Shown piece by piece: positions 27,577 through 37,041 of a stretch of 64,000 nt of DNA; positions within the stretch are counted from its first letter, which is position 1; the number at the start of each line of letters is the position of its first letter. Source of the stretch: Burkholderia sp. MS389 (lineage in GTDB: Bacteria; Pseudomonadota; Gammaproteobacteria; Burkholderiales; Burkholderiaceae); contig NZ_CP045995.1 in the NCBI RefSeq assembly GCF_016899425.1, positions 1,364,001 to 1,428,000 of the forward strand, written 5' to 3'. The translations under genes and the position numbers were made by a program. The notes under the pieces were generated by a model, which ran no database searches, was not told where the DNA came from, and worked only from the letters and a program-made list of their open reading frames with translations.

Positions 27577-29640
27577 TTAGAAATCCTTCACGAGACGCAG
27601 CGAGTCGTAGATCGCGCCGTGGACGTTGTGCATCGAGATGCAGTCGCCGACACGGAACAGCAGGAAACGGCCGTTGCCGAGTTCTTCCGACAGGCACGGC
27701 TGCGGCTCGGCCGCGAACAGCGTGTGCGGATCGATCTGGCCGCGGTTCACCGATTCCGGCTTGAGCTTCCAGTACAGCTCGTCGTTCGGCGACGAGCCGT
27801 TCTCGATCACCACCTGGTCGACCGCGCGCTCTTCCAGTTCTTCCGTGTACTCGTTGCGCAGCACGGCGATCATCTTGCCGTTCTCTTCATAGACGCGATC
27901 GAGCATCGTGTTCGGCGTCGGGATCACGCCGAATGCGTACAGGCGCCGATAGAAGATCGGGAACGTGGTGCCGCCGCAGTCGTCGGCGACCTTCACGTCC
28001 GGCGTGACGACCTCGACCTTCGAGCCGCGGCTCGCCATGAAATCGGCCACGCCGGCGCCCGCATGCGTGCTCACGCCGTCGAACAGCAGCACGTTCTGCT
28101 TTGGCTCGACCTTGCCGGTCAGGATGTCCCACGAGCTGACGGCGAGGCCTTCGGCCACACCCCACGCCGGCACCTGCCACGTGAAGCTCGAACCGCCGGT
28201 GGCGAGCACGACGATGTCCGGCTTCTCGGCCATGATCATCTTCTCGTCGGCGGCCACGCCGAGACGCCGGTCGACGCCCAGGCGCTTCGTTTCCATGTCG
28301 AACCAGCGGATGATCCCCGACATCTGCTCGCGCTGCGGCGCCTTCGCGGCAATCATCACCTGGCCGCCGACTTCCGCGTTCTTCTCGAACAGCACGACGT
28401 CGTGGCCGCGCAGCTTCGCGACACGCGCCGCCTCGAGGCCCGCGGGGCCGGCGCCGACCACCACGACCTTGCGCTTCGGGCCGCGCGACTTCTCGATGAT
28501 GTGCGGCATCGTCGCTTCGCGCGACGTCGCCGCGTTCTGGATGCACAGCACGTCGAGGCCGTTGTACTGGCGGTCGATGCAGTAGTTCGCGCCGACGCAC
28601 TGCTTGATTTCGTCCTCGCGGCCGTCGCGGATCTTGATCACCATGTGCGGATCGGCGATCTGCGCGCGCGTCATGCCGACCAGGTCGATCATGCCGTTCG
28701 CGAGCAGGCGCTCGGCCTGGCCCGCATCGCGGATGCTCTGCGCATGCATCACCGGAATCTTCACGACCGACTTGATGCCGGCTGCGAGGTGCACGAACGG
28801 CTCCGGCGGCAACGCCATCGGCGGCATGCAGTTGGCGATCGTGTTGTGCGTATCGCCCCCCGAGCCGACCACGCTCAGGTAGTCGATCAGGCCCGTCTCC
28901 GACATCGCCTGCGCGATTTCCTTCAACGCTTCGTGATCGAGGCCGTCCTCGTGGAATTCGTCGCCGCACATGCGCAGGCCGACGCAGAAATCCTTGCCGA
29001 CCGCCTCGCGCACGGCCGTCAGCACTTCGATGCCGAAGCGCAGGCGGTTTTCGAGGCTGCCGCCCCATTCGTCGGTGCGGTGGTTCGAACGCTTGCTCCA
29101 GAACTGGTCGATCAGGTGCTGGTGCGCGGCGGAGATTTCGATGCCGTCCATGCCGGCCGCCTTCACGCGCTTCGCGGCCGCCGCGAAATCGCCGATGATG
29201 CGGCGGATTTCCTCGATCTCGATGATCTTCGCGTTGCCGCGGTGCACGGGTTCGCGCACGCCCGACGGCGACATCAGGTGCGGCCAGTGCTCGCCGTGGA
29301 ACGACGAGCGGCGGCCCATGTGCGTCGCCTGGATCATGATCTTCGCGCCGTGCTTGTGCATCGTGTCAGCCAGGCGCGTGAGCGGATCGATGATCTTGTC
29401 GGTCGACAGGTTCACCGATTTCCACCAGCCTTGCGGGCTGTCGATCGATACCGGGCTCGACCCGCCGCAGATGGCCAGGCCGACGCCCCCCTTCGCCTTT
29501 TCTTCGTAGTAGCGGATATAGCGGTCGCCCGGCAGGCCGCCCGGCTCGGCATACACCTCCGCGTGCGCGGTGCTGACGATCCGGTTGCGCAGCGTCAGCT
29601 GGTTCAGCTGCATGGGTTTGAACAGGTGGGGATAACGCAT
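27577..29640 (-). CDS. dgcA: Dimethylglycine demethylase, flavin subunit
   Basis: 687 residues: an old-yellow-enzyme TIM barrel (about 1-345) fused to FAD/NAD(P)-binding domains (GAGPAGLEAARVA near residue 395), the trimethylamine dehydrogenase/2,4-dienoyl-CoA reductase architecture. It demethylates dimethylglycine to sarcosine. The iron-sulfur region reads C348-VGA-NY-C354, then C366; the position matching the second Cys ligand of trimethylamine dehydrogenase is Ala351. GAGG lies upstream of the ATG, and dgcB follows immediately. Confidence 0.92.
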   Translation of the reverse strand: MRYPHLFKPMQLNQLTLRNRIVSTAHAEVYAEPGGLPGDRYIRYYEEKAKGGVGLAICGGSSPVSIDSPQGWWKSVNLSTDKIIDPLTRLADTMHKHGAKIMIQATHMGRRSSFHGEHWPHLMSPSGVREPVHRGNAKIIEIEEIRRIIGDFAAAAKRVKAAGMDGIEISAAHQHLIDQFWSKRSNHRTDEWGGSLENRLRFGIEVLTAVREAVGKDFCVGLRMCGDEFHEDGLDHEALKEIAQAMSETGLIDYLSVVGSGGDTHNTIANCMPPMALPPEPFVHLAAGIKSVVKIPVMHAQSIRDAGQAERLLANGMIDLVGMTRAQIADPHMVIKIRDGREDEIKQCVGANYCIDRQYNGLDVLCIQNAATSREATMPHIIEKSRGPKRKVVVVGAGPAGLEAARVAKLRGHDVVLFEKNAEVGGQVMIAAKAPQREQMSGIIRWFDMETKRLGVDRRLGVAADEKMIMAEKPDIVVLATGGSSFTWQVPAWGVAEGLAVSSWDILTGKVEPKQNVLLFDGVSTHAGAGVADFMASRGSKVEVVTPDVKVADDCGGTTFPIFYRRLYAFGVIPTPNTMLDRVYEENGKMIAVLRNEYTEELEERAVDQVVIENGSSPNDELYWKLKPESVNRGQIDPHTLFAAEPQPCLSEELGNGRFLLFRVGDCISMHNVHGAIYDSLRLVKDF

Positions 29641-29716
29641 CGCTGGCGACCTCTGGCGTTCGAATGTCTCGTGTTGCGGGTGTTGTTCTGCTTCAGTGAA
29701 TCAATGCGTCAGTGCA

Positions 29717-30250
29717 TCAGTTCGCGATCGGCGACACTTCGAAGATGCAGTGATCGTGATGCTCGGCCGCACATTGCACTTCCTTCGAGTATGCGCGCGG
29801 CGCGCCCTTGCCTTCCGGCGTCGTGTCGTTGACCCAGTCCATCGCGCCCGCGAACCAGCCCGCGAACATGTAGCAGAGCTTGCCTTCCTTGCCCGGCTGC
29901 TGGAGCACGAACGACGAGTGGCGCAGTTCGATCTTCGCGCGGGCGCTCGCCGGGTCGGCCTCGATGATCGAGAACAGGCCCCAGCCGCGTTGCGACAGGC
30001 GCTTCAGGTAGTGCTCGAACACGGCCATGCCGGTCAGGCCGTGCAGCTTGGCTTCCTTGTCGCACCAGTGGTAGGCGGATTTGTAGCCGGCCTTGTAGAG
30101 GATCTCGGCATACGCGTCGACGCCGAGCGCTTCCTCGACGGCGACGTGGTTGTTCGTGAAGAAATGGCGCGGCACGTACAGCATCGGCAGCGCGTCGGTG
30201 GTCCAGACGCCGGTATCGGGATCGACGTTGATCGGCAGTTGCGGTTGCAT
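29717..30250 (-). CDS. Conserved protein of the dgc operon (V4R/4-vinyl-reductase-like)
   Basis: 177 residues, soluble. It shows a V4R-like pattern: a helical N-terminal half (AYAEILYKAGYKSAYHWCDKE), a central ERGW-like SQRGWGLFSIIEADPASARA strand and a C-terminal FAGWFAGAMDWV helix followed by Cys/His residues (CAAEHHDHCIF). Homologues lie in the same position in Pseudomonas GbdR-controlled clusters (between the dipeptidase-like gene and dgcA), but no function is known. The C-terminal Cys-His group could bind metal. Confidence 0.75.
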   Translation of the reverse strand: MQPQLPINVDPDTGVWTTDALPMLYVPRHFFTNNHVAVEEALGVDAYAEILYKAGYKSAYHWCDKEAKLHGLTGMAVFEHYLKRLSQRGWGLFSIIEADPASARAKIELRHSSFVLQQPGKEGKLCYMFAGWFAGAMDWVNDTTPEGKGAPRAYSKEVQCAAEHHDHCIFEVSPIAN

Positions 30251-30388
30251 CGTGGTGACTCCGTGAGGAAAGTGGCCGCGCGGCTCAGTGCGCAGGCGCG
30301 ACATCGTCCGCGTGCCCGCGCGGCTTGCGCTGGCACGTCCCGATTTTTTTATGTTGAAACGACGAGTGCGGTTCGGCTCGGCGGGCGC

Positions 30389-31360
<972 letters not shown>

Positions 31361-31402
31361 ATCTGCTCTCGCTCGTGTGACTGTTCTTGTGGGGTGGGTC
31401 GA

Positions 31403-32677
<1,275 letters not shown>

Positions 32678-33122
32678 AGTGCGTCCGTGACGAAGAATAA
32701 AGGGCTGCAACCGAAGCTCAAGGCCCGCCATCACTGGGTTTCCCGCTCGTCCAGTGCAAGGCTGCCGACGGCTCTATTCTTGTCGTTCGGATTTTCGGCG
32801 GATTGATGAATTTAGACGCGTTCTTTGCCTTTTCCGCCATGCGCGTCCGTTTTGTACAAGTGACCGGTCGTGCTTTTCGGGACGAGCGCCCGAAACGGTA
32901 TCGATGGTTCACCTATGGACACGCACACCGGCAGTGCGTTTGCCGCACGTTCGCGTGCGGCTTCTCCCGGATACGGTGCAGTGCAGCAACGGCCCGATGC
33001 CCAGACAACGCTTGGAGCTAGGGTTTAGCCGTATGGCACGCTTGTTGCACTCGCTCACACAATACCGCAGCCCGATTCGTGCCCCGGGCCAAAAGCTATT
33101 AGAGATTCAAGGAACGCTCCCC
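32678..33122. promoter_or_regulatory. Divergent glyA-gbdR promoter region
   Basis: 445 bases with no gene. It separates glyA and the downstream catabolic genes from gbdR and should contain GbdR binding sites and both promoters. I could not identify a specific operator or a convincing -35/-10 pair. Confidence 0.6.
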
Positions 33123-34148
33123 ATGTCGCCCGACCGCACAGCGTCGCTGTCCCACTTCGCGTTCATGCCGTTACCGAACTTCACGATGATCGCGTTCACC
33201 AATGCGATCGAGGTGCTTCGGATGGCGAACTACCTGAGCGGCCAGCCGCTCTACCGCTGGTCGGTGATCAGCCCGGACGGCGGTCCGGTCACGGCGAGCA
33301 ACGGCCTCACGGTCGACACGGGGCCGGCGGAATGCGTGGGGCAACCCGACATCGTATTCGTGTGCGGCGGCGTCGACGTGCAGCGCGCGACGACGTCCGC
33401 CCACCTGTCGACGCTGCGTCGCTTCGCACGCATGGGGCTCCCGCTCGGCAGCCTGTGCACGGGCACCTATGCACTCGCGAAGTCGGGGCTGCTCGCGGGC
33501 TACGCGTGCGCGATCCACTGGGAGAATATGTCGGCGCTGAAGGAAGAGTTTCCGGACACGCGCTTCCTGAAAGAACTGTTCGTGATCGACCGCGACCGCA
33601 TCACGTGCACGGGCGGCGTCGCGCCGCTCGACATGATGCTGAACCTGATCGCCGCGCGCGTCGGCACCGCGCGCGTCACGCAGATCGCCGAGCAGTTCAT
33701 CGTCGAACATGTGCGCGACACGAGCGCGCAGCAACGCATGCCGCTCGTCGCCCGCCTCGGCTCGGCGAACAAGTCGCTGTTCGAAGTGATCTCGCTGATG
33801 GAGAACAACATCGAGGAGCCGCTGTCGCGCGAGGAACTCGCGCGGCTCGCGAACATGTCGCAGCGGCAATTGCAGCGCCTTTTCCGCGAGCATCTCGGGA
33901 TGACGCCGACGCATTACTACCTGACGCTGCGGCTGCGCCGTGCGCGCGAGCTGCTGCTGCAGACCGACATGTCGATCATGCACATCACGATGGCGTGCGG
34001 TTTCCAGTCGGCATGCCACTTCAGCAAGAGCTATCGCGACGCGTTCGGCGTCGCGCCGACGCGTGAGCGACGCAAGCAGGTGGCGCCGCTCGCGCAGGGT
34101 GCGGCGAGTGCCGGGCCGGCGTTTCCGGCGCATGTGCTGCATGCGTGA
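33123..34148 (+). CDS. gbdR: GlxA-type activator of betaine catabolism
   Basis: 341 residues: DJ-1/PfpI-like sensor domain (about 10-200, elbow SLCTGTYALA keeping the Cys) and an AraC DNA-binding domain (about 220-320; NMSQRQLQRLFREHLGMTPTHYY and MACGFQSACHFSKSYRDAFG). The sequence and its position opposite the glyA-dgc-gbc cluster match GbdR, which activates betaine and dimethylglycine catabolism when these compounds are present. The ATG at 33123 is chosen from family length; the open frame extends further upstream without coding features. Confidence 0.9.
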   Translation: MSPDRTASLSHFAFMPLPNFTMIAFTNAIEVLRMANYLSGQPLYRWSVISPDGGPVTASNGLTVDTGPAECVGQPDIVFVCGGVDVQRATTSAHLSTLRRFARMGLPLGSLCTGTYALAKSGLLAGYACAIHWENMSALKEEFPDTRFLKELFVIDRDRITCTGGVAPLDMMLNLIAARVGTARVTQIAEQFIVEHVRDTSAQQRMPLVARLGSANKSLFEVISLMENNIEEPLSREELARLANMSQRQLQRLFREHLGMTPTHYYLTLRLRRARELLLQTDMSIMHITMACGFQSACHFSKSYRDAFGVAPTRERRKQVAPLAQGAASAGPAFPAHVLHA

Positions 34149-34643
34149 GGCGGGCGCTGTGCGGCAGGAAACATGCCGAGCGACTGCGAAGGCATGATCA
34201 AAAAAGCCAGACGGACGTTTCAGCCTTTCGGCGCGATGCTTTCGCGCCGCTTCAACTGACGGCATTACCGTTGTAATCGCCGACTTTCCTCTTCCCGGTG
34301 CGCTCCTGCCACAAGAAGACGTTCGCCGGAAATCGGCGGAGGGCGCACTGAACACGCCGCCCGTCCGCGCTTGGGAATTCCCGCTAGCGGACATTCCGAT
34401 TCCATCGCGCAATCGCGCCCGCTGTCGTCCGGCGCGACGATAAGCGCGATCACGCGTTCGAAGTTGGCGGGAAGCTTTCGCGAGTCGCTTATTCAAAGCA
34501 CAGCACGCTTCGGAATCGAGTAATTGACGCCTACTCAATATTGCCGATTGTCACGGCGTCTCTTTTCAGTCGGAATCCAAACTAAAATCATACTTGTCCG
34601 ATAGACACGGCAACAATTCCCGGCGAACGTTCATAGCTCGTTC
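34149..34643. other. Intergenic boundary, GC drop into accessory insert
   Basis: 495 bases without a supportable gene. Base composition falls from GC-rich to near-even toward the right end (about 34530-34620, many A/T runs such as CAAACTAAAATCATACTTG), which is a likely promoter for the accessory genes and marks the edge of a transferred segment. No att repeat, tRNA or insertion sequence is visible. Confidence 0.5.
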
Positions 34644-34862
34644 ATGCATGAGATATCCGAGCCCATGACAGAAAAAGAACAAGCCGATTGTCCATATTTT
34701 CTTCACTCGTCGATCCAACTTTACGCGATGGTTCAGCACCTGAGCACCACGCGGCCCTGCGCACCCGGCACGATCGATTCAGCATATAGCGGCAATATGC
34801 AAATGGTCTGCACGAGTGATCCGTTCATTTGCACCTACCTTTCACCGTTGATGCAGTCATAG
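34644..34862 (+). CDS. Short ORF at the start of the type VI module, possibly a 5' gene fragment
   Basis: 72 codons (ATG at 34644, another in-frame ATG at 34665) with no recognised domain; contains DCPYFLHSSIQLYAMVQHL. It runs into the next reading frame: the end of this ORF (CTYLSPL) and the start of the following one (LPFTVDA) overlap from 34829, and the second has no good start codon of its own. The simplest reading is that both are parts of one gene of about 225 residues broken by a frameshift or a sequence error. Confidence 0.45.
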   Translation: MHEISEPMTEKEQADCPYFLHSSIQLYAMVQHLSTTRPCAPGTIDSAYSGNMQMVCTSDPFICTYLSPLMQS

Positions 34863-35323
34863 GTTCGCGGACGCTTGCGCACGACGACGACTTCTGGCCA
34901 ATCGATTTCCGGCAGGTCGATACCCGTCATTTCATGGAGCAGCATGGCCGGCTTTTGATCGCCGTGAACTATGCGTATGCGGCGACCGGAGGCCGTCTGG
35001 TGGTTTCCGATGCAGGCTATCCGCTGATGACCTACACGTTTGCATCCTTCGACGTGCCGGTCGAGCATCGCGACCACTTCACCATCCGCTTCCCTGACAG
35101 CGTGGTCGATCGGATTGAAACCGCCTATTCACGAGCCGGACTATCCGAGTTCGTCAAGACGCTCGACATGATGGATACATGGACCGCCGAGCAAATCGCC
35201 GATGCAGAGGCCGAAGCATTGGCACATATGCCACCGACCGTCGTCATTGAAGGCGCGGAGATCGATCAATACGCGATTTACGATCCCGATTCGGTCGACT
35301 GGATCTTTACCAACTTCGATTGA
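34829..35323 (+). CDS. Unknown protein upstream of PAAR gene
   Basis: About 164 codons; only TTG at 34829 or an internal ATG at about 34936 can start it. An acidic protein (NYAYAATGGRLVVSDAGYPLMTY early; DMMDTWTAEQIADAEAEALA late) with no domain I recognise and no signal peptide. Ten bases separate its stop from the PAAR gene, so they are probably one operon. It may be a chaperone, adaptor or second immunity protein for the type VI module, or the 3' part of a frameshifted gene beginning at 34644. GC content is clearly lower than in the flanking genes. Confidence 0.6.
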   Translation: MHLPFTVDAVIGSRTLAHDDDFWPIDFRQVDTRHFMEQHGRLLIAVNYAYAATGGRLVVSDAGYPLMTYTFASFDVPVEHRDHFTIRFPDSVVDRIETAYSRAGLSEFVKTLDMMDTWTAEQIADAEAEALAHMPPTVVIEGAEIDQYAIYDPDSVDWIFTNFD

Positions 35324-35333
35324 GGAAACGACC

Positions 35334-35870
35334 ATGAGTCGACGAGCAGCAAGAAATGGGGATCCGACGACAACGGGCGGTGTCGTCATCGCGGTGACGT
35401 CCACGATGTTCAATCACGGCAAACAGGTAGCCTTGGATGGCGACAAGGCGACATGCGGAAATTGCGAAGGGGCGTTCCCGATAGTGGGCGGCGCACAGCG
35501 CATGATTCACCACGGGCGATGTGTTGCGCTGGAGGGTGACGCCGTATTGTGCCCATGCGGTCGAAACCGACTGATCGCGGGGAGCGACAGCACGATTTTC
35601 TATAGCGACAGCGGTAGCGGAAATGCAGCGAACCGGTTCGCTGCGGGTTCGGCAGTGGCGCCCACGCGGCACATGGCGGCACCCGGTATCCACGACGACC
35701 AATTCGTGATCCGCGACGTGCGGACAAAGCAGCGATTAAGCAACGTGCGCTATTGGATCAAGGATCGAGCCGGAAACGTACTTGCAACGGGCGTGAGCGA
35801 TCGGCATGGTTGTACCGCACGCGTGCAAACCGAAGACGCGCAAATTTTGAAGCTGGTCATCGAGGACTGA
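35334..35870 (+). CDS. PAAR-domain protein with C-terminal extension (type VI secretion tip)
   Basis: 178 residues. The N-terminal half (1-90) is a PAAR-like domain: repeated short strands with GDKATCGNCEGAFPIVGG and EGDAVLCPCGRN, ending IAGSDSTIFY, close to the zinc-binding PAAR cone that caps the VgrG spike. After a linker, residues 120-178 (FVIRDVRTKQRLSNVRYWIK, DRAGNVLATGVSDRHGCTAR) look like a small transthyretin-like beta domain often found behind PAAR and thought to hold a cargo effector. The start ATG has GAGGAAACGACC upstream. It directly precedes the metallopeptidase gene (4 bases), which would be its cargo. Confidence 0.82.
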   Translation: MSRRAARNGDPTTTGGVVIAVTSTMFNHGKQVALDGDKATCGNCEGAFPIVGGAQRMIHHGRCVALEGDAVLCPCGRNRLIAGSDSTIFYSDSGSGNAANRFAAGSAVAPTRHMAAPGIHDDQFVIRDVRTKQRLSNVRYWIKDRAGNVLATGVSDRHGCTARVQTEDAQILKLVIED

Positions 35871-35874
35871 GAAG

Positions 35875-36522
35875 ATGGGAAACCAAACTACCGTTGCCGA
35901 GACAACGACAAACACCATTGAGGGCTCACAGCGATTCGCAGACGTCGACTTGCGTCCGATCTGCGAAAACATGACGAACTCGGAATTTCGCAAGATGTTT
36001 GCGGTAGCACAGGGGCGCGCAGTCGATCGATTGACGATTCGCATCGCCGACTTGAAAAAGTGGTCAAAGCAAGACAAAGATCGCGTGTTCAAGTGGTTCG
36101 GTCGAGACGACGACAAAACTCGAATGCATTTGCTCACGGGTTTAACGAAGGTACTTGGCGTAGTTCGGGCATTCAATGAAAACAACGTCGTTCGGAGCGG
36201 TAGCGCCGGCGATCTAGCGACGGGTTGCACTCCTCATCCGCGCGGAACGATTAACGAGGCCGCTCACGTGTGTGCGCCTGACACAACGACGCATACGATC
36301 GCGATTGGCGAGCGATTCTGCACGATGCGCCCGTGGACCGCGAATGCCGATTCGCACGTATCAACTATCATTCACGAAGCGACTCATTTCCACGACACTA
36401 TGTCGTCAACCGATGACCAATACACGATTACCCCGTTGCTCCCTGGGTGGGGACGATCACATCCCAAGTTATCAATCAACAACGCCGACAGCATCGCGGG
36501 GTACGTCGTTGACATTGACTAA
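35875..36522 (+). CDS. M35 (Asp-zincin) metallopeptidase, probable type VI effector
   Basis: 215 residues without a signal peptide. The C-terminal domain carries the M35/lysine-specific metallo-endopeptidase pattern: H167-E168-A-T-H171 zinc motif, then SSTDDQY (D180/D181 as the likely third Asp ligand, Y183), then NNADSIAGYV (N203-D205), which matches the family's NADS-Y segment. The N-terminal 100 residues are helical and unassigned. Encoded right after the PAAR protein and overlapped by a small exported protein gene, it is best read as a secreted antibacterial (or anti-host) peptidase delivered on the PAAR tip. Activity and target are inferred. Confidence 0.78.
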   Translation: MGNQTTVAETTTNTIEGSQRFADVDLRPICENMTNSEFRKMFAVAQGRAVDRLTIRIADLKKWSKQDKDRVFKWFGRDDDKTRMHLLTGLTKVLGVVRAFNENNVVRSGSAGDLATGCTPHPRGTINEAAHVCAPDTTTHTIAIGERFCTMRPWTANADSHVSTIIHEATHFHDTMSSTDDQYTITPLLPGWGRSHPKLSINNADSIAGYVVDID

Positions 36523-36967
36523 ATTCCTTACAGCGCTCGCGTTGAGCTGCACACAATCGGTATTGGCATGTGAAGGTCCGTCGAACTTGCCGGGTTGGGA
36601 TTTTGATGTTCGATTCAGCAAGGATTCGAGCGACCTATCCATCGCCGAACTGGCGAAACTGTCAGTATGGTCGACCGACATGCGCAACCGCTTTTCGATT
36701 ATCGATGCGGTGTCGATTGTCGGACTGGCGGAATCGACGGAGCAAGATCCGAAGGCTCTAGCTCAACGACGTGCCGCGAACGTCAAGGCAGCATTGGATC
36801 AATTTTCGATTTATGGCGAACGAAATTCCATCATCGCGCGGATCTATAAGTTGCCGTTTCCCGCGAGCGAGTTCGACGATACGGGGCGTCGCGTCGAGAT
36901 CACGTTCGGCCCGGGATGCCCTGACCACTGCTGCCCGAACCTGAACCCGATACCCAAGACACACTGA
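36515..36967 (+). CDS. Small exported OmpA-like protein, candidate immunity protein
   Basis: About 150 residues if translated from TTG at 36515 (TTG at 36509 is also possible). The N terminus (LTKFLTALALSCTQSVLAC) is a signal peptide with a possible lipobox ending in Cys. The middle (VGLAESTEQDPKALAQRRAA, then NVKAALDQFSI) resembles the second half of an OmpA peptidoglycan-binding domain, and the tail is Cys-rich (CPDHCCP). It overlaps the peptidase gene by eight bases, indicating coupled translation. A periplasmic or membrane-anchored protein paired this closely with a secreted peptidase suggests immunity, but this is inference; no inhibitor family is recognised. Confidence 0.6.
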   Translation: MTKFLTALALSCTQSVLACEGPSNLPGWDFDVRFSKDSSDLSIAELAKLSVWSTDMRNRFSIIDAVSIVGLAESTEQDPKALAQRRAANVKAALDQFSIYGERNSIIARIYKLPFPASEFDDTGRRVEITFGPGCPDHCCPNLNPIPKTH

Positions 36968-36986
36968 CACGGCACGGTCCATTTAC

Positions 36987-37007
36987 CGGCCCGCACAACG
37001 CGGGCCG
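36987..37007. terminator. Hairpin between convergent genes
   Basis: A perfect 8-base stem CGGCCCGC/GCGGGCCG with a 5-base loop, between the OmpA-like gene (+) and the propeller gene (-). No strong T-run on either side. Confidence 0.45.
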
Positions 37008-37041
37008 TCCTCCCCTGCCTTTCACACCTTCCCGCTAGCGC

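Noticed and set aside
25573..29832. Open frame of 1419 codons on the plus strand
   Set aside because: It lies antisense to dgcA, dgcB and etfA; its product is Arg/His-rich and lacks domains. Long antisense frames are a by-product of high GC at third codon positions.
34265..34453. 62-codon minus-strand ORF between gbdR and the type VI module
   Set aside because: No domain, no ribosome-binding site and no partner; length is expected by chance.
34149..36990. Insertion sequence or integrase at the low-GC insert
   Set aside because: No transposase, integrase, tRNA target or flanking direct repeat can be seen, so only composition and gene content support transfer.
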